DNA from: JACPHB01 sp964495505
GTDB lineage: Bacteria > Patescibacteriota > Minisyncoccia > UBA10092
Assembly: GCA_964495505.1 (NCBI GenBank)
Contig: CAZBVM010000001.1
Span: 27,894 to 91,893, forward strand
Direction of reading: 5' to 3'
DNA length: 64,000 bases
Part shown: piece by piece, positions 8,120 through 16,407 of the stretch
Numbering within the stretch: position 1 is the first letter of the stretch
Layout of the letters: each line of letters begins with the position of its first letter
Made by a program: the position numbers and the translations under genes
The notes under the pieces: model-generated
Seen by the model: only the letters and a program-made list of their open reading frames with translations
The model's database searches: none
What the model was told of the DNA's origin: nothing

Positions 8120-8671
8120 ATGGAAATCTTAGAAATATTTAAAAATGAATTAGAAAAAATAGAGGAGTCTTTGAAAGTTGAATTTTCTTCTTTGCGTATC
8201 GGTCGCGCCACGCCAGCGCTTGTTGAAAACATTTTGGTTGATTGTTACGGCTCAAAAGTTCCCGTAAAACAACTGGCTTCTATTTCCGCTCCGGAGCCCA
8301 GAATTTTAATCATTGAGCCGTGGGATAGAACCGTTTTACCCAATCTGGAAAAAGCTATTATAACTTCCGATTTGAATTTAAACCCCGTTGTTGACAAAAA
8401 TTTAATCAGGATAAGCATTCCGCCTCTGACCGAAGAACGAAGAAAAGCTTTAATCAAAATTCTCGGTTCTAAATTAGAAGAAGCTAAAATCAAATACCGC
8501 GGCAGCCGGGATAAGATAATGAAAGAAATCAACGAGCTGTTTGATGCCAAAAAAATTACCGAGGATGAAAAATTCAAAATGAAAGAAGAGGTTCAAAAAT
8601 TAATTAATTCAACCAATCAAAATTTGGAAAATTTATTAAAATCTAAAGAAGAAGAAATCAAGAGGGGATGA
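8120..8671 (+). CDS. frr: Ribosome recycling factor
   Basis: Splits the post-termination ribosome together with EF-G. The long three-helix bundle begins EILEIFKNELEKIEESLKVEF and continues with the conserved SLRIGRATPALVE (RTGR-like) segment, DCYGS, and the C-terminal RGSRDKIMKEINEL helix. I chose the ATG at 8120 (184 residues, normal). A TTG at 8108 lies in the upstream hairpin. It is followed closely by rseP. Confidence 0.95.
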   Translation: MEILEIFKNELEKIEESLKVEFSSLRIGRATPALVENILVDCYGSKVPVKQLASISAPEPRILIIEPWDRTVLPNLEKAIITSDLNLNPVVDKNLIRISIPPLTEERRKALIKILGSKLEEAKIKYRGSRDKIMKEINELFDAKKITEDEKFKMKEEVQKLINSTNQNLENLLKSKEEEIKRG

Positions 8672-8685
8672 CCCAATAATAAAAG

Positions 8686-9774
8686 ATGATTACTTTACTT
8701 ATATTTATTTTAATTTTAGTAATTTTGGTTTTAGTTCATGAATTCGGCCATTTTATTATTGCCAAAAAAAGCGGTTTAACGGTGGAAGAATTTGGTTTTG
8801 GTTTTCCTCCGAGAATTTTCAGCTGGAAATCCGGTGAAACAATTTATTCAATAAATCTTTTGCCTTTGGGCGGTTTCGTTAAAATTTTGGGCGAAAATGA
8901 CGGAGAGACCGGTAATCCAAAAAGTTTTGCTTCAAAATCAGCCGGGGTGCGCGGCTTGATTACTTTTGCTGGAGTCGCGATGAATTTCGCGCTCGGCGCG
9001 CTACTTTTAATTATTGGATTTTACATCGGATTGCCTCAAGTTTTAAGCAAAGAAACTGAGGCGCTTGCTAAAAATATTCAAATTCAAATTGTTGCGATAG
9101 CTCACGATTCACCGGCGGAAAAAGCGAACTTAAAGCTCGGCGATTCCATAGAAGGTTTTTCCGCCAAAGGCGAGATCTCGCCCCTTTGGGGCGGAGAAGA
9201 AGTTTCAATTCTTCAAGGTTTCATCGGTGAAAATAAGGGCAAAGAAATAATTTTAAAAATTAAAAGAGGGGAAGAAAATTTAGAAATAAAAACCATTCCC
9301 AGAGTAAATCCGCCGGAAGGAGAAGGCGCTTTGGGAGTAGCGCTGGCAAAAACAGGAATCGTTTCTTATCCATGGTATCAGAGCATTTGGCTGGGCGTAA
9401 AATCAGCGTTTATTATAACCTGGGAAATAATAAAAGGATTTTTTGGACTGATTAAAAATCTTGTAACTGCCGGGAAGATACCCCAAGAAGTTTCCGGCCC
9501 GGTGGGGATTGCGGTATTGGCCGGTCAGGCGACGGCTCTCGGGTTTGTTTATCTTTTGCAACTAGTGGCTTTAATTTCACTTAATCTCGCTGTTTTAAAC
9601 TTAATTCCTTTTCCGGCTTTGGACGGCGGCCGGTTGTTATTTTTAGGCATAGAAAAAATCAAGGGCAGTAAGGTCAACCCCAAGATTGAAAACGCCATTC
9701 ATTCAGTCGGCATCGTTTTGCTCCTCACCCTCGTCGCGCTGATAACCTACAGGGATATCTTAAAACTTCTGTAA
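8686..9774 (+). CDS. rseP: Site-2 (RIP) zinc metalloprotease
   Basis: Intramembrane protease that cleaves transmembrane substrates such as anti-sigma factors. The 362 residues show HEFGH at 18-22 in the first membrane segment, a central PDZ-like domain (about 120-200, with SPAEKANLKLGD), two more C-terminal membrane segments, and the third zinc ligand in PALDGGR. An in-frame hairpin-like stretch encodes part of the PDZ region (GEISPLWGGEE). Substrate unknown. The nearby HC2-zinc-finger protein at 9989 could be a partner, but this is speculation. Confidence 0.93.
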   Translation: MITLLIFILILVILVLVHEFGHFIIAKKSGLTVEEFGFGFPPRIFSWKSGETIYSINLLPLGGFVKILGENDGETGNPKSFASKSAGVRGLITFAGVAMNFALGALLLIIGFYIGLPQVLSKETEALAKNIQIQIVAIAHDSPAEKANLKLGDSIEGFSAKGEISPLWGGEEVSILQGFIGENKGKEIILKIKRGEENLEIKTIPRVNPPEGEGALGVALAKTGIVSYPWYQSIWLGVKSAFIITWEIIKGFFGLIKNLVTAGKIPQEVSGPVGIAVLAGQATALGFVYLLQLVALISLNLAVLNLIPFPALDGGRLLFLGIEKIKGSKVNPKIENAIHSVGIVLLLTLVALITYRDILKLL

Positions 9775-9826
9775 CTTTCGTATATCGCATGATCGTTTGT
9801 TATACGACATTAAGTTTAATCAACTG

Positions 9827-9890
9827 TATAATAATTTAGCTATAGCTAAATTATTATAATTTTTAATTTTTAATTTTTAATTTTTAATTT
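9827..9890. repeat. 32-bp perfect palindrome plus TAATTTT tandem run
   Basis: Bases 9827-9858 form a perfect palindrome with 14-base arms around TATA. It runs directly into about five tandem copies of the heptamer TAATTTT (to 9890). The structure lies in the non-coding gap between rseP and the convergent gene at 9989. Confidence 0.8.
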
Positions 9891-9926
9891 TCGTAATATC
9901 CCAACGATCGTTGCTGATTTCCGAAA
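9888..9926 (-). repeat. 39-bp intergenic repeat, copy 1
   Basis: It is an exact inverted copy of 29453-29491. It contains the 12-base palindrome CAACGATCGTTG. Relative to the neighbouring gene (9989-10231, minus) it sits just beyond the terminator, the same place and orientation as copy 2 relative to the metalloprotease gene at 28806. Confidence 0.9.
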
Positions 9927-9942
9927 GATGAAAAATAAATAA

Positions 9943-9964
9943 ACCGCTGGGCGAACCATGCGGT
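9943..9964 (-). terminator. Intrinsic terminator of the 80-residue gene
   Basis: On the minus strand ACCGC and GCGGT arms enclose a 12-base loop, followed by TTATTTATTTTT. It is moderate in strength and leads straight into the 39-bp repeat. Confidence 0.6.
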
Positions 9965-9988
9965 AGTGTAATCAGAGGCGTTTAAATG

Positions 9989-10231
9989 TTATTTAAAAAG
10001 CCTTTCTTTACTCATATAAACGTAATTCGGAGGATATTCCGCAGGCGGGATGTCGTCAAGAGGCATGTCAGTTACAAAAGCCACAATGGCTTCAGACGCC
10101 AATTCTTCTAATTTTCTCTCTCTTTCGGAACATGCGAGACATTTTTCTCCGTGTTCGATATATTCATCTAGCTTACGATCAAGTTCCCGCATAGGTAAGC
10201 TATAAAAATTCTTATGTTCCTCGCACGTCAT
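9989..10231 (-). CDS. Small putative zinc-finger (HC2/anti-sigma-like) protein
   Basis: 80 residues. Cys3 and a His27-x3-Cys31-x2-Cys34 pattern (HGEKCLAC) match the HC2 zinc-finger arrangement found in anti-sigma factors, but no membrane segment or effector domain follows. The C-terminal half is acidic and proline-rich. A GGAGGGG Shine-Dalgarno site five bases before the ATG, a consensus promoter (10270-10298) and its own terminator make it a single-gene unit. Assignment to the HC2 family is by motif spacing only; it could also be an unrelated metal-binding protein. Confidence 0.7.
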   Translation of the reverse strand: MTCEEHKNFYSLPMRELDRKLDEYIEHGEKCLACSERERKLEELASEAIVAFVTDMPLDDIPPAEYPPNYVYMSKERLFK

Positions 10232-10269
10232 TTGGCCCCTCCATATTTATAGTCTAATTGTTTATTATA

Positions 10270-10298
10270 AGTATATAACAATTATTTATCATTGTCAA
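10270..10298 (-). promoter_or_regulatory. Sigma70-like promoter
   Basis: On the minus strand TTGACA (10293-10298) and TATACT (10270-10275) are 17 bases apart. It drives the 80-residue zinc-finger-like gene. Confidence 0.8.
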
Positions 10299-10363
10299 TG
10301 TTTTCGGAGTGGCGAGATTTGTTGTAGAATATAAATACTTAATTTAAATAAACACAAAATTAT

Positions 10364-11608
10364 ATGCGTCAATCACAACTTTTTGGAAAAACTTTAAGAG
10401 AGACACCGAAAGATGAAGTCAGCGCGAACGCCAAGCTCTTAGAAAGAGGGGGGTTTATTTTTAAAAATTCTGCCGGCGTTTATTCATATCTGCCGCTTGG
10501 GTGGCGGGTGCTTTCTAAAATTGCTAATATTATTCGCGAAGAAATAAATGCTATTGGCGGGCAAGAAATGTTTATGCCGGCGCTGGTAGAAAAAAAATAT
10601 TTAAACGCTACCGGTAGGTGGGACGTAGAAATCGGTTTTGAGGCGCGTGGTAAAAAAGAAAAAACGGCCAATTTTGTTCTCGGCTGGACTCACGAAGAGG
10701 TCTTAACGGTCATCGCCTTAAAATACGTAAATTCGTATAAAGATCTGCCTTTGGCTGCTTATCAAATCCAAACGAAATTTCGCAACGAGCCGCGAGCCAA
10801 ATCTGGATTATTGCGGGGCCGGGAGTTTATTATGAAAGACCTGTATAGTTTTCACGCGTCGGAATCAGATTTTATACGTTATTACGAAGCAGTTAAAAAA
10901 GCATATTTTAAGATATTTGAGCGCTGTGGCCTGAAGCCGGTTTATACGTTGGCTGGCGGCGGCGTTTTTACAGCCGAAAATACCCACGAATTTCAAGTTC
11001 CAAGCCCCGTTGGCGAAGATACTATTCTGGTTTGCTCAAAATGCGGCTGGGCGGAAAATAAAGAAATTTCCAAATTAAAAGCCGGCAGCAAGTGCTCCAA
11101 GTGCGGCGGAAAAATTAAAGCGGAAAATGCGATTGAAGTAGGAAATCTTTTTCCGCTTGGAACCAAATACTCCGACGCTTTAAATTTAAAATTTTTGAAT
11201 TCAAAAGGGAAAAAAGAATCCGTAATCATGGGTTCGTATGGGATAGGATTGGGACGGACAATGGGAGCCGTGGTTGAAACGCACTATGACGGTAACGGGA
11301 TAATTTGGCCGGAATTGGTGGCGCCGTTTCAATTTCATCTGATCGAGCTAAAAAGTTCTAATTCAATCGTTAAAAAGGAAGCGGGGAAAATATACAAAAT
11401 ACTTCTTGATAAAGGCGTTGAAGTATTATACGATGACCGCGATGATAAATCGCCCGGCGAGAAATTTGCCGACGCCGATTTAATTGGGATTCCAAAACGA
11501 ATAGTTGTAAGCGATAAAACTTTAGCCAAAAATTCGGTTGAAATAAAAGATAGAAAAACCGGTAAAATTAATTTAGTTAAAATATCTAATTTAAAAAATG
11601 CTAAATAG
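10364..11608 (+). CDS. proS: Prolyl-tRNA synthetase (short, no editing insertion)
   Basis: Charges tRNA-Pro. This class II synthetase begins MRQSQLFGKTLRETPKDE, the bacterial-type N-terminus, with motif 2 around FRNEPRAKSGLLRGREF and motif 3 in GSYGIGLGRTMGAVVE. At 414 residues it lacks the about 180-residue INS editing domain of typical bacterial ProRS. A four-cysteine knuckle (CSKCG...CSKCGG, about 224-244) sits before motif 3 and probably binds zinc. The C-terminal anticodon domain is present. It overlaps the following mreB by 11 bases. Confidence 0.94.
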   Translation: MRQSQLFGKTLRETPKDEVSANAKLLERGGFIFKNSAGVYSYLPLGWRVLSKIANIIREEINAIGGQEMFMPALVEKKYLNATGRWDVEIGFEARGKKEKTANFVLGWTHEEVLTVIALKYVNSYKDLPLAAYQIQTKFRNEPRAKSGLLRGREFIMKDLYSFHASESDFIRYYEAVKKAYFKIFERCGLKPVYTLAGGGVFTAENTHEFQVPSPVGEDTILVCSKCGWAENKEISKLKAGSKCSKCGGKIKAENAIEVGNLFPLGTKYSDALNLKFLNSKGKKESVIMGSYGIGLGRTMGAVVETHYDGNGIIWPELVAPFQFHLIELKSSNSIVKKEAGKIYKILLDKGVEVLYDDRDDKSPGEKFADADLIGIPKRIVVSDKTLAKNSVEIKDRKTGKINLVKISNLKNAK

Positions 11609-12632
11609 ATTATTCAAAATTTTGTCTCGCGATATAGGAATTGAGCTCGTGACAGCTAATACCTTAGTTTACGTACGGGGTCGGGGCATTATTATTAATG
11701 AACCGTCTATCGTGGCCGTAAATAAGAAAACTAATCAGGTGTTAAGCATTGGAGCGGAAGCCAAAAAAATGATCGGCAGAACTCCCGGCCATATAGTAGC
11801 AATACGTCCCCTAATCGAGGGAGTTATTTCTGATTTTGAAGTAACAGAACAAATGCTTAAATATTTTTTTAATAAGGTTCATAAGGACTCTTATAGTTTT
11901 TTAGTGAGGCCGCGAGTGGTTATTGGCATTCCTTCCGGGGTTACTGAAGTGGAACGGCGAGCTGTTAAAGATGCGGCTAAAAATGCCGGCGCCCGGGAAG
12001 TTTATCTCGTGGAAGAACCAATGGCGGCGGCTATCGGATCGCAGCTTCCTATTTCCGAGGCCGTGGGAAACATGATTGTTGATATTGGAGGCGGCACTAC
12101 AGATGTGGCAGTAATATCTTTAGGAGGCATTGTTGTGTCGCGCAATTTACGAATAGCTGGCGAAAAAATGAATGAGGATATTATTCAATACGCCAGAGAT
12201 GAATTTCAACTTCTTTTGGGAGAAAAAACAGCGGAAGAAGTCAAAATTTTAATCGGGTCAGTATCACCCTTAACCGAAAGGTTAACAGCAACAGTAAAGG
12301 GTCGCGATTTGATAAGTGGTTTGCCAAAAGAGATTTTACTAAGCGATGCTGAAATTTGCAAAGCTATTGCCCCGTCAGTTAATGCTATTATTTCAGAAAT
12401 TCGTTCCGTAGTCGAAGAAACGCCTCCAGAACTCTTAAGCGATTTAATGGTTAGGGGAATAGTTTTAGCGGGAGGTGGCAGTATGCTGCGCGGTCTTGCG
12501 GAGATGGTTGCCGAAACTACCGGAATTCCAACAAAACTTGCCGAAGATCCTTTAACTGCGGTAGTTCGCGGTTGCGGCATTATTCTTGAGGACGTTGAGT
12601 CGTTACGAGAAATTTTGGTTAATAATGATTAA
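11598..12632 (+). CDS. mreB: MreB actin-like protein, paralog 2 (altered phosphate-1 loop)
   Basis: This is the MreB of the canonical mreBCD-mrdA operon. The phosphate-2 loop is intact (DIGGGTTDV, Asp162) and so is the catalytic EEP (Glu139-Glu140). The phosphate-1 loop, normally IDLGTANT, reads IELVTANT: Asp becomes Glu16 and Gly becomes Val18. The RPLIEGVISDF segment also has Glu for the usual Asp. It is thus defective where paralog 1 is normal, and the reverse. Length 344, normal. An amphipathic start (MLNRLFKILS) could be the membrane-binding helix. Confidence 0.95.
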   Translation: MLNRLFKILSRDIGIELVTANTLVYVRGRGIIINEPSIVAVNKKTNQVLSIGAEAKKMIGRTPGHIVAIRPLIEGVISDFEVTEQMLKYFFNKVHKDSYSFLVRPRVVIGIPSGVTEVERRAVKDAAKNAGAREVYLVEEPMAAAIGSQLPISEAVGNMIVDIGGGTTDVAVISLGGIVVSRNLRIAGEKMNEDIIQYARDEFQLLLGEKTAEEVKILIGSVSPLTERLTATVKGRDLISGLPKEILLSDAEICKAIAPSVNAIISEIRSVVEETPPELLSDLMVRGIVLAGGGSMLRGLAEMVAETTGIPTKLAEDPLTAVVRGCGIILEDVESLREILVNND

Positions 12633-12663
12633 CATTGGTAAAAATTAGTAATTTAGTATTATC

Positions 12664-13449
12664 ATGAAGTCAAAATTGGTTGTGTTTTTCATTTTGTTTT
12701 TGCTTAGCGCGGCTATCATTTTTTTTAGCCAAAACAGGCCAGTTTTATTATTTAAAAATTATCTTAGCGAAACACTAAGGCCTTTTGAAATTGTTTTTAG
12801 CCACCTTGGAAACAGATTCTTATTTTGGCAAAATGCTTTTTTGGAAGTAAAGATGTTAAAAGAATCGAATATTAAATTGGCGGCAGAAAATCTTGAATTA
12901 TATGGAAAATTGGCAAAATTACCGCAAATAGAAGCCGAAAACGAGCTCTTAAGGGAAAAATTAAACTTAGCCGATAAAAATTTTTGGAGCACCAGTTTAG
13001 CAAATATTATTGGAAGAGATTTTGAAAATAACCGTTCTTTTATTATAGATAAAGGTATTAATGACGATATTGCAGTTGGCATGTCAGTTATTCTTAAGGG
13101 AGGCGTGGTTGTTGGAAAAATAAGTGATGTACATTACAATAATTCTAAAGTTAAAACCATAGTTGACACTTCAAGCAAAATTGCGGCCGTTAGTTCTGCC
13201 GGCAAAGTTTCGGGATTAGTGCGCGGTTTGGGCTCTGATATAATTTTTGAGCTTATCGCTAAAAATAAGAAACCAGAAATAGGGGACTTAATTATTTCTT
13301 CTGGTACGGACGGCTTATGGCCGCGCGGTCTTCTTATTGGAAAAGTTAATCAAGTAAAATCAGAAGACAATCAAGTATTTAATACAGCCGATATTGAATT
13401 ACTCGCCGATTTTCGAAATTTTGATAGCGTTTTTGTGATTTTAAAATGA
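12664..13449 (+). CDS. mreC: Rod shape-determining protein MreC
   Basis: Bitopic protein that links MreB filaments to periplasmic or outer-face wall synthesis. It has an N-terminal membrane segment (about residues 5-22), a coiled coil (about 60-105, ending PQIEAENELLREKLNL), then the two beta-barrel MreC core (about 110-255, with GLWPRGLLIGKV). Length 261. Its stop overlaps the mreD start (ATGA). Confidence 0.92.
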   Translation: MKSKLVVFFILFLLSAAIIFFSQNRPVLLFKNYLSETLRPFEIVFSHLGNRFLFWQNAFLEVKMLKESNIKLAAENLELYGKLAKLPQIEAENELLREKLNLADKNFWSTSLANIIGRDFENNRSFIIDKGINDDIAVGMSVILKGGVVVGKISDVHYNNSKVKTIVDTSSKIAAVSSAGKVSGLVRGLGSDIIFELIAKNKKPEIGDLIISSGTDGLWPRGLLIGKVNQVKSEDNQVFNTADIELLADFRNFDSVFVILK

Positions 13450-13952
13450 GCAACGACTATAAAAAGTTATTTTTGGTTTTTTCTGCTGCTTTTTTTCTAT
13501 TTTTTTTAGCTGGTTTCCAGATAGCCTTTATAAACCGTTTTAGCTGGGGATTTAATATTTTTTTAGTTCTAATTTTATTCTTAATACTTTCCAAAAATAT
13601 TTACAGCGCCATTTTTTTAGGATGGTTTGGCGGTTTTTTAATTGACACAGCCCATTTTTCTATATTTGGAATTACCAGTTTAACACTGCTTTTTATATCG
13701 GCTTTTTTAATGATTTTTCAAAAAAAAGCATTACTAATTTCAAAAAATGAAAGCATTTTAATTACAAGTATCTTAGCGGTATTCTTTTATCATTTTTTTG
13801 AATGGGCAGTAAATAATTTATTTACGGGAGGGCAGGAAAAATTTAGTTTTTACTTTTTAAACAGCGGGATCATGATTGAATTGTTGCTTACAGCTATCCT
13901 GCTTATGATAATATTTTCCGCTCGCGAGCACCATTTTAGATTAAATGTTTAG
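13446..13952 (+). CDS. mreD: Rod shape-determining protein MreD
   Basis: Small polytopic membrane protein of the elongasome. The 168 residues form about five hydrophobic helices with the typical LGWFGGFLIDTAHFSIFGIT motif near the middle. Position between mreC and mrdA supports the call, since MreD is poorly conserved. It overlaps mrdA by eight bases. Confidence 0.88.
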   Translation: MSNDYKKLFLVFSAAFFLFFLAGFQIAFINRFSWGFNIFLVLILFLILSKNIYSAIFLGWFGGFLIDTAHFSIFGITSLTLLFISAFLMIFQKKALLISKNESILITSILAVFFYHFFEWAVNNLFTGGQEKFSFYFLNSGIMIELLLTAILLMIIFSAREHHFRLNV

Positions 13953-15837
13953 AAATTCATATTTAAAAAAAAATAAAAGTGAAATAGAACCGGAAGAAAT
14001 TCTTCTTGACAAAAAACTGAGAATGAAATTAGAAATTCCTCTTAAAAACAACGGATTTCTGATTATTTTTACCGTTTTTATTTTAATCTTGGGTTTATTT
14101 TGGGGCCGCGCTTTTTGGCTTCAAATTAAAAACGGTAATTATTACGCGTCAAGATCAAATAAAAATAGCATTCGCTTTTATCATATTCGGTCTCCAAGGG
14201 GCATTATTTATGACGTTAATAACCAAGTTTTGGTTTCTAATATTCCGGATTTTAGTTTATTAGTCATCCCGGCTGATTTACCAAAGCAGGTTGATAAACT
14301 AAATGAATGGATAAATCAACTTGCGAAGATCCTTGGAAAAGATAATTTCGAAATAGAAAATTTTGTAAAAAATTTAAATAAGAATTCAACGGAACCAGCG
14401 CTTTTAAAATCTAATCTGGATAGGGAAACTTTAGTTTCTTTAGAAACTAATTCAGCTACTCTCCCCGCGATATTTGTGAACAAGGAAACTCGTCGTGATT
14501 ATAAAGGAGACGGCTATTTTTCTCATATAATCGGATATGTTGGCAAGACATCTGGAGCTGATTTCAAAAGTAATCCCAATTATTCCATTTTGGATTTTGT
14601 TGGTAAAGACGGACTTGAGGCGCAATATGAAAAAGAATTGCGAGGACTACCCGGGAAAATTGCTGTTTCAGTTGATTCTGAAAACACCGTTTTAAAAACT
14701 TTAACCGCAAAAGAGGCGACGGTTGGCAATAATTTAGTCTTAAATATTGACAGTAATCTACAAAAACTTTTAACCAATGCTCTTAAGGCCAAAATAACTG
14801 AAACCGGTTCAACCGGTGCCGCTGCTATTGTTTTAGACGTTAAATCGGGAGGAATTATTTCTTTAGTAAGTTTGCCGAGTTTTGATTTCAGTAGCAGAAC
14901 TTATGAGGAAATTATTCAAGATAAAAATAAACCATTTTTTAATCGCGCTATCAGCGGTTTTTATCCCGCTGGGTCAACAATAAAACCATTTGTGGCTTCG
15001 GCCGCTTTAGCCGAAAATATCATTAGTCCTGATTCTAAAATTGATGACACATTAGGATACATTAAGATAGAAAACCAATATGATCCCAGTATCGTTTACA
15101 CTTATCGTGATTGGAAAGCTCATGGATTTGTAGACATGAGGCGCGCTATCGCAGTTTCAGCTAACGTTTACTTTTACGTTATCGGCGGCGGTTACAAAAA
15201 CTTTAAAGGGCTGGGCATAGATCGAATTAAAAAATATTTAAACCTTTTTGGTTTTGGTTCCGATCTCGGAATTGATTTACCTGGTGAAGCTTCGGGGCTT
15301 GTACCGGATCCTTTGTGGAAAAAATCAGCAAAAAACGAAGGATGGTTTACCGGTGACACTTACAACGTTTCCATCGGCCAAGGAGATGTTTTGGTAACCT
15401 CTCTTCAAATGGCCAGCGCCGTTGCTGCGATCGCTAATAATGGCACGCTGTGGAGACCGAGAATTGTCAGAAAAATTACCGATCCCGCCGGCCAGACAGT
15501 AAAAGAATTTAAACCGGAAATTATAAGAAATAATTTTATTGACGCTCATAATCTTCAAATCGTTCGCGAAGGGATGAGAAGGGCGATCACTGAAGGTTCG
15601 GCCTATCTTTTAAATGATTTACCGATTAAAGTCGCCGGTAAAACTGGTACCGCCCAAATAACCAGTACTTTTAGAAAAACAAACGCTTGGTTTGTTGGAT
15701 TTGCTCCTTACGATAATCCGGAAATCGCTTTAGCTATCATTGTTGAGGGCGCTGGCGAAGGTTCAATCGCGGCGGTTCCGGTCGCCAAAGAAGTTTTTAA
15801 TTGGTATTATAATAAAAATTATGATAAACTAAAATAA
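13945..15837 (+). CDS. mrdA: Penicillin-binding protein 2 (peptidoglycan transpeptidase)
   Basis: Class B PBP of the elongation complex. It has a membrane anchor (about residues 33-52), a PBP dimer/pedestal domain (about 60-250), then the transpeptidase domain. Active-site motifs are S344TIK, SAN in VSANVYFYV, and K566TG. The 630-residue length is normal. It works with FtsW/RodA-type glycosyltransferases; no rodA was seen in this operon, but ftsW is at 45365. Confidence 0.95.
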   Translation: MFRNSYLKKNKSEIEPEEILLDKKLRMKLEIPLKNNGFLIIFTVFILILGLFWGRAFWLQIKNGNYYASRSNKNSIRFYHIRSPRGIIYDVNNQVLVSNIPDFSLLVIPADLPKQVDKLNEWINQLAKILGKDNFEIENFVKNLNKNSTEPALLKSNLDRETLVSLETNSATLPAIFVNKETRRDYKGDGYFSHIIGYVGKTSGADFKSNPNYSILDFVGKDGLEAQYEKELRGLPGKIAVSVDSENTVLKTLTAKEATVGNNLVLNIDSNLQKLLTNALKAKITETGSTGAAAIVLDVKSGGIISLVSLPSFDFSSRTYEEIIQDKNKPFFNRAISGFYPAGSTIKPFVASAALAENIISPDSKIDDTLGYIKIENQYDPSIVYTYRDWKAHGFVDMRRAIAVSANVYFYVIGGGYKNFKGLGIDRIKKYLNLFGFGSDLGIDLPGEASGLVPDPLWKKSAKNEGWFTGDTYNVSIGQGDVLVTSLQMASAVAAIANNGTLWRPRIVRKITDPAGQTVKEFKPEIIRNNFIDAHNLQIVREGMRRAITEGSAYLLNDLPIKVAGKTGTAQITSTFRKTNAWFVGFAPYDNPEIALAIIVEGAGEGSIAAVPVAKEVFNWYYNKNYDKLK

Positions 15838-15854
15838 GTAATAAAATGTGGGCT

Positions 15855-15881
15855 ATCCGCCTTCGCAAAGCTTCGGCGGAT
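15855..15881. repeat. Short hairpin of the TCCGCC/GGCGGA type
   Basis: Seven-base arms ATCCGCC / GGCGGAT enclose CAAAGCTT-containing loop sequence. It shares its stem with the larger double-hairpin elements at 61277, 61730 and 63163. It lies between mrdA and greA and has no U-tract. Confidence 0.6.
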
Positions 15882-15933
15882 GCTCATATTTTTAACTAAA
15901 ATTTATTCATTTCATTCTAAATTTTAGAAAAAT

Positions 15934-16395
15934 ATGGCAAATCAAACTTATTTAAGTCCGGAGGGGATAGAAACTCTCAAAAAAGAGCTTCAGGAATTAA
16001 AAACCAAAAAACGCCAGGAAATCGCCAAGCGTCTGCAAGAAGCGAAAGATCTCGGCGATCTTTCTGAAAACGCCGAGTATTTTGAAGCCAAGGAAGCGCA
16101 GTCATTAAACGAAAATCGCATTGCCGAACTGGAAGAGCTTTTAAAAAATGCCGTGGTAATTAAAACGCCTAGTACTGAAGACATTATTAGAATCGGATCA
16201 ACAGTAGAAACAAAACTAAACAATAGTGCGGAAGTATTTAGCATAGTCGGTTCCGCTGAGGCTAAACCCCAAGAAGGGAAAATATCCAATGAATCACCTT
16301 TGGGGCGGGCTTTTTTAGGGAAAAAAGTGGGTGACGAAGTTGAGGTTAAAACACCGGGCGGCATCGTTAAATATAGAATCATTAAAATTTATTAG
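15934..16395 (+). CDS. greA: Transcription elongation factor GreA
   Basis: Rescues backtracked RNA polymerase by stimulating transcript cleavage. An N-terminal coiled coil (about residues 1-75) carries the tip acidic residues in DLGDLSENAEYFEAKE, and the C-terminal FKBP-like domain has SPLGRAFLGKKVGDEVEV. 153 residues, normal length. Confidence 0.96.
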   Translation: MANQTYLSPEGIETLKKELQELKTKKRQEIAKRLQEAKDLGDLSENAEYFEAKEAQSLNENRIAELEELLKNAVVIKTPSTEDIIRIGSTVETKLNNSAEVFSIVGSAEAKPQEGKISNESPLGRAFLGKKVGDEVEVKTPGGIVKYRIIKIY

Positions 16396-16407
16396 ACGTT
16401 ATAATAT

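Noticed and set aside
9858..9890. CRISPR-like direct repeats
   Set aside because: The heptamer run has no spacers, is pure A/T and no cas gene is nearby.
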